Source of the DNA: Dendrophyllia cribrosa
Lineage: Eukaryota; Cnidaria; Anthozoa; Scleractinia; Dendrophylliidae
Length of the DNA stretch: 64,000 nucleotides
Reading direction: 5' to 3'
NCBI GenBank assembly: GCA_024195265.1
Contig: JAJLRJ010000011.1
Span: 1,748,866 to 1,812,865 of the forward strand
The notes beneath the pieces were generated by a model, which ran no database searches, had not been told where the DNA came from, and was given only the letters and a program-made list of their open reading frames with translations. The stretch's first letter is position 1. Each line of letters starts with the position of its first letter. Positions 61,289 to 64,000 of the stretch are shown here, one piece after another. A program made the position numbers and the translations under genes.

Positions 61289-61319
<31 letters not shown>

Positions 61320-61854
61320 GGGGGGGTGGGGGATGGCGCTCTCGCGATTCCTTTAGTTTTGCAATGCTATGCTTTGTGATTGGCTAAAAATCTCGTGCCG
61401 CCTTATCAACCAATCAGAAGTAAAACAAAAGCCAATCATGACTTAGTCGCACGCATTTTCTTGCGCTTGGTTCAAACTACTTGTATTTGCCACAAGTTCA
61501 GATTGGTTCATTGTCTGTGTCTGTTATGATTGGTTTATTGTCTATGTCTGTTATGATTGGTTCATTGTCTGTGTCTGTTATGATTGGTCAGAGTGATTTC
61601 TTTGGTTTTACAACACTCAATTGAAACCCACTCTAACATTTTTATATCTATTTTTAGAAAACCCTTTCACAAAAGCTGTGTGGAGACAATTAGAGCCACA
61701 GGAAAGTTCATTTCAAAGTGACACAGCATCACCAAGAAAAAGAAAAATTAAGTCACTGCACAGTGAGTCACCATCTCCACTGAAGAGAAAAACCAAGGAC
61801 AACCCAAGAATATGTGAAGCAACGTCCTCTTCAACTAAGAGAAAAATTTTTTGA
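56068..61854 (+). CDS. TAF1A: TATA-box-binding protein-associated factor RNA polymerase I subunit A (six exons, about 471 aa)
   Basis: Exons 56068-56176, 56933-57084, 57701-58236, 59046-59179, 59818-60105 and 61658-61854 join with matching phases (1, 0, 2, 1, 1) to an open frame of 471 codons, close to the 450 aa of the human protein. Recognisable TAF1A segments are GVWDIFVMRQVEMLKYYNKG (helical repeat region), NPNAHRYLYNFLK, WDERADWWPQYHFRRD (the conserved WW-P-HF motif) and AARWLLGK near the end. A Lys/Arg/Ser-rich tail (SPRKRKIK, STKRKIF) is probably a nuclear signal. TAF1A is part of SL1/TIF-IB, which with TBP recruits RNA polymerase I to rDNA promoters. Introns carry many repeats. Only the exact use of exon 1 is uncertain. 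Confidence 0.92.
56841..56870. repeat. (C)30 homopolymer in TAF1A intron 1
   Basis: Thirty C in a row, 62 nt before the exon 2 acceptor, preceded by CACCCCCCAC. Confidence 0.95.
56933..57084 (+). CDS. TAF1A: TAF1A exon 2
   Basis: 152 nt, acceptor TTATTGGCAG and donor TGGAGG/GTAATC. Encodes LARLLLDSLLSHKFDDALQC, like the N-terminal helical repeats of TAF1A. Confidence 0.85.
57478..57636. mobile_element. Hairpin MITE in TAF1A intron 2
   Basis: Arms of about 68 bp starting TGTTGTAGGTTAAAATTATT, with a 23-nt loop. Flanking TATC (57474-57477, 57637-57640) may be a 4-bp target duplication. A second copy begins at 63954. Confidence 0.85.
57701..58236 (+). CDS. TAF1A: TAF1A exon 3
   Basis: 536 nt, acceptor CTTTCTTCAG, donor CACAG/GTAAAA in phase 2. 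Encodes the main helical-repeat core (FALYLVKHNSDITEAQELL; GVWDIFVMRQVEMLKYY). Confidence 0.95.
59046..59179 (+). CDS. TAF1A: TAF1A exon 4
   Basis: 134 nt, acceptor TTGTTTTAG, donor GGTCTG/GTGAGT. Encodes YLYNFLKSENTDTQQLCNVL, the segment after NPNAH. Confidence 0.93.
59340..59735 (-). mobile_element. tRNA-derived SINE in TAF1A intron 4, interrupted
   Basis: On the minus strand a tRNA-like head has A-box-like GCTCAGTTGCTAGAGTGCC and B-box GGTTCAAATCC (about 59725-59655), with CCCAGCGGGACCAACACTCA after it. The body continues to about 59340 (GGTGCTGCCTTTCCCATG, CTGCAAACAGTTAGACTTTC) after an interruption at 59471-59630. Not a functional tRNA: the cloverleaf is degenerate and the element continues past the 3' end. 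Confidence 0.7.
59471..59630. mobile_element. pogo-type MITE nested in SINE
   Basis: Left CAGTGGAACTTTTCC and right GAAGGTTCAACTA ends are imperfect inverted repeats. The interior repeats ACAGACACCTCT. It splits the SINE body. Confidence 0.6.
59818..60105 (+). CDS. TAF1A: TAF1A exon 5
   Basis: 288 nt, acceptor TTTTTGCTGCAG. The donor GGGAAAA/GTACAG is non-consensus but gives the phase (1) required by exon 6. Encodes WWPQYHFRRD. If the donor is skipped the frame ends at a TAA (60125-60127) in the target site of the next MITE. Confidence 0.9.
60129..61139. mobile_element. piggyBac-like MITE, full length, TTAA-flanked
   Basis: 1011 bp. Ends CCCATTGACACCTGA and TCAGGTGTGAATGGG with TTAA at 60125-60128 and 61140-61143, matching piggyBac-type integration. 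Lies in TAF1A intron 5, 20 nt after the donor. No transposase. A truncated relative is at 3131-3710. Confidence 0.88.
61299..61326. repeat. (G)28 homopolymer
   Basis: 28 G preceded by 12 T, in TAF1A intron 5. Confidence 0.95.
61340..61620. mobile_element. MITE, TTGAGTGT family, copy 2
   Basis: Right end GGTTTTACAACACTCAA matches copy 1 at 31138-31468. The interior has ATTGG motifs and three 30-bp tandem units containing CATTGTCTGTGTCTGTTATG (61500-61590). Left end unclear. It ends 37 nt before TAF1A exon 6. Confidence 0.65.
61658..61854 (+). CDS. TAF1A: TAF1A exon 6
   Basis: 197 nt, acceptor TCTATTTTTAG, ends with a stop at 61852-61854. Encodes NPFTKAVWRQLE then a basic, Ser-rich tail (SPRKRKIK, SPLKRKTK, STKRKIF). 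An AATTAAA and later A/T-rich signals follow. Confidence 0.8.
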
Positions 61855-62566
61855 ATACAGAATTAAATTAAAGCTGTTTTATTTTTTATTTTGTGCATTT
61901 GGTCCTCTCATTTAAATGCTGTATTAATGATTTTCCTTTGTTTTTACTCTTGATAATGAAATGGCGTCATGACGACACCGAAATGTCGAGTATTAAATCT
62001 TTCTTTAATTTTTTAGCAAATCTCTTTTGATCAAAACTTAATTTATAGAATGGGGTATTAACAATTGGTGGATTGCTAGTACGGGATATCATTTTGAATG
62101 CAATATTCTTTCTAAAATATGGAGCTCTGGGCGGCACATACCCACCCAAAACATCCCCCCCCCCCCCCCCCCCCCCCCACCCCCTCTATGGAGAAAACGT
62201 CATGATTGGTTTTGTTGTTCCTGATCCAATTTTGTCATTATTGGTTGAAATACTTTGCATGAACTTATTTGAACTTGTAAAATCACGACAAACACTGACA
62301 AACATGCACATATCAAAGGAAACACGTAATTTTGAAAGTACTTTCCTGACACCTTTGAAGAGCGGAGGAAGTGCGTCACGTGGCGCCTGTAGAATCGTTC
62401 CACGTGTTTTTGTGCATATTTCCGCTGACTTAAGCGATAGTGGCTTCACAAACATGAACCGGTTTCGGTGACATGGCAAATTCTGCGAGAGACACCGAAC
62501 GGGTTCCTGTTATAGCTGCATCTACCAACACAGAAGTTTTCCTACGTGTCTTTGCTTCACAAAAAC
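61855..62566. other. Intergenic DNA with a MITE fragment
   Basis: 62040-62182 is the right part of the G/C-ended MITE family (GGGCGGCACATACCCACCC followed by 24 C at 62155-62178). The rest has no gene. A short frame from 62473 (MANSARDTERVPVIAAS) overlaps the next candidate start and could be an upstream ORF. Confidence 0.55.
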
Positions 62567-62779
62567 ATGTTCCAAGACTCTGAGGTACGCAGGAGAAGCG
62601 ACATGAATGGAGAAATTAGCTCCGATAAAGACGAAATTATTTCTTCCTCTAACACGCGTACGACAGCCATGAAAACTACTGTGGATTTCAGACATGATCG
62701 AAAATGGCTTATTTTCAACACACATTTAAATGCCGCCATTTATTCATCCTGTTTCTGGGTTCAGATTGGAGTCCTTCCG
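62567..62779 (+). CDS. Candidate first exon of a membrane transporter (MFS, SLC22A18-like)
   Basis: 71 codons from ATG (MFQDSEVRRRSDMNGEISSD) to the donor CTTCCG/GTAAGA in phase 0. A hydrophilic N-terminus is followed by the start of a hydrophobic helix (AAIYSSCFWVQIGVLP). This pattern and the VLP ending resemble the first transmembrane segment of SLC22A18-type major facilitator proteins. The next exon would lie beyond the window, so the assignment is tentative. Confidence 0.4.
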
Positions 62780-63099
62780 GTAAGAGAAAACTCTTTTTGT
62801 TTTTAAAATGTCTAGAATCGCTATAATGCTCAATAGAGTACATGCAAAGCATGCAGGGGTTTAGATTTGCATGAAAACATTTAGGCTTAAAAAAATTACA
62901 CCCACATAACTTATAAACAAATCGAAATATTACATTCGGAATTTTAGTTTATAATTCTCATTATATATTTAGTTGATCATTTGTAAAATACACAACAAAA
63001 TCTAAACGATCCTAAATGTTTGTTCAAGACATGAAATTTTCTATCAATCAAAGAAATAAAGCCATTGTATAATGCGCCGATCAATTCGAAACATCAACA

Positions 63100-63100
<1 letters not shown>

Positions 63101-63137
<37 letters not shown>
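63101..63137. repeat. (C)37 homopolymer
   Basis: Thirty-seven C followed by GGG, 47 nt before the hairpin MITE. Confidence 0.95.
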
Positions 63138-63139
<2 letters not shown>

Positions 63140-63184
63140 GCGTGCCCTTGGCGTTTGAACATTTTCTGTGCCCGGGAAGTCGTG

Positions 63185-63286
63185 CCCTGCGAGCAGTGGA
63201 TTCTCCTACGCCGAGCTACGCCGAACGAGAGAGAAACCACATGGTTTCTCTCTCGTCCGGTGTAGGAGAATCCACTGCTCGCAGGG
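63185..63286. mobile_element. Hairpin MITE, CCCTGCGAGCAGTGG ends
   Basis: Arms CCCTGCGAGCAGTGGATTCT and inverse, with inner ACGAGAGAGAAACCA palindrome. Vocabulary (CGAGCAG) resembles the hairpin at 55657-55871. Confidence 0.8.
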
Positions 63287-63953
63287 GAGGGAAGTTGGGA
63301 ATTTGATGTGAAAGGCCATCCCGGGGGTGGGGAATTTGATTTTGCCTGGATGGGGTGGGGAATTTGAACCGGAACTCCTATCAAACGCACATAGTAGCAG
63401 TTCAGATTCAACATGGAGCAATTTAAAGGAAAAAAATATCGTTTTTGTTAGTGAATGGCTAGTAAAAAAAGGGGCTGACAAAGCTTTGCAGTGTTTTTGA
63501 AGGTTTGTATGAATAGTTAAATTTTTGTTAAACATTAATCATAAATTTTTAAAATATAGCTTCAACTGCCATTCAATGCATACTAGATTTTGAAGGTGGC
63601 TGACTGTATTGCCAGTCTATTAAATATCGGCAGATCTTAAACGGCCATTGATTGAAAGGAAAAACAATGTAAAATGAACAACAACCTCTCTCAAACCAAA
63701 AATTCATTAAGGAAACATTTGTCAGTTGCTATAAAACGCGTTCAGAATAATAAAGTTTCACCTCGTGGAATAATGCTTGCAAGCGATTTTTTCAAAACCC
63801 AACAGATCCACCAAAAATGAATCAACCGCTTTGCTAAATATTTTTGCAACATTTGTTGATCACATAAGGAATTACTAAATCCCCAAACAATAACAAAATT
63901 CATTTCAACCTGGTGTCCATAGGAGTGCCGTGAAATATCAGTTGCAAAGTATA

Positions 63954-64000
63954 TGTTGTAGGTTAAAATTATTTTAGGTCAAAAATTATTTCAACTAGGT
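63954..64000. mobile_element. Hairpin MITE copy cut by window end
   Basis: TGTTGTAGGTTAAAATTATT onward repeats the left arm of 57478-57636 with a few differences. Confidence 0.85.

Larger units (their letters stand above)
62780..63953. other. Intron or intergenic DNA with hairpin repeat
   Basis: Includes a 37-C run (63101-63137), a hairpin at 63185-63286 and three GGGAATTTGA repeats at 63298-63368. No coding exon was recognised. Confidence 0.55.

Overview
The window reads as animal nuclear DNA, most likely from an anthozoan cnidarian and probably a stony coral. Reasons: AT-rich, intron-containing sequence; a clear metazoan TAF1A gene; FEM1-type ankyrin genes; Penelope-like, BEL/Pao, Gypsy, PIF/Harbinger, Tc1-mariner/pogo-like, piggyBac-like and LINE elements; and families of G/C-homopolymer-ended repeats that I associate with corals. 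The species assignment is inference. No CRISPR array, rRNA or prokaryotic operon was seen.

Layout. 1-2640: a broken LINE on the minus strand. 3131-3710: a piggyBac-like (TTAA) MITE fragment. 3966-5361: a Penelope-like remnant hosting an 8-bp-TSD element, which in turn hosts a Tc1/mariner-like element. 6999-11592: an apparently intact Ty3/Gypsy element with two LTRs identical by eye. 12886-13137: one candidate host exon. 17958-24443: an apparently intact BEL/Pao element with gag-pro and pol in different frames. 25250-26410: a 5'-truncated LINE. 27717-28874: a minisatellite and a polyG/polyC-ended MITE. 29419-31089: three phase-compatible exons of an unrecognised host gene on the plus strand. 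31138-33598: MITEs. 33818-39812: a PIF/Harbinger element with a transposase (one premature stop) and a Myb/SANT-like partner gene. 40801-48602: two tandem FEM1-like ankyrin genes, the first intact and the second broken by two frameshifts. 49310-51076: a 1.77-kb near-perfect palindrome flanked by TTAA. 51307-53384: a Penelope-like remnant and a second LINE copy, each interrupted by a younger DNA transposon. 53440-55871: tandem repeats and hairpin MITEs. 56068-61854: a six-exon TAF1A gene (RNA polymerase I SL1/TIF-IB subunit) with repeat-filled introns. 62567-62779: a candidate first exon of a membrane transporter.

How it fits together. The host genes (unknown gene, FEM1 pair, TAF1A, possible transporter) are all on the plus strand and are separated by stacked transposable elements. 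Many insertions can be dated relative to one another, because one copy or one arm of a repeat provides the empty site for another. The FEM1 pair shows local gene conversion and internal ankyrin-repeat duplication. The long terminal repeat elements retain primer-binding sites matching tRNA-Ser (Gypsy) and tRNA-Tyr (BEL/Pao), so both look recently active.
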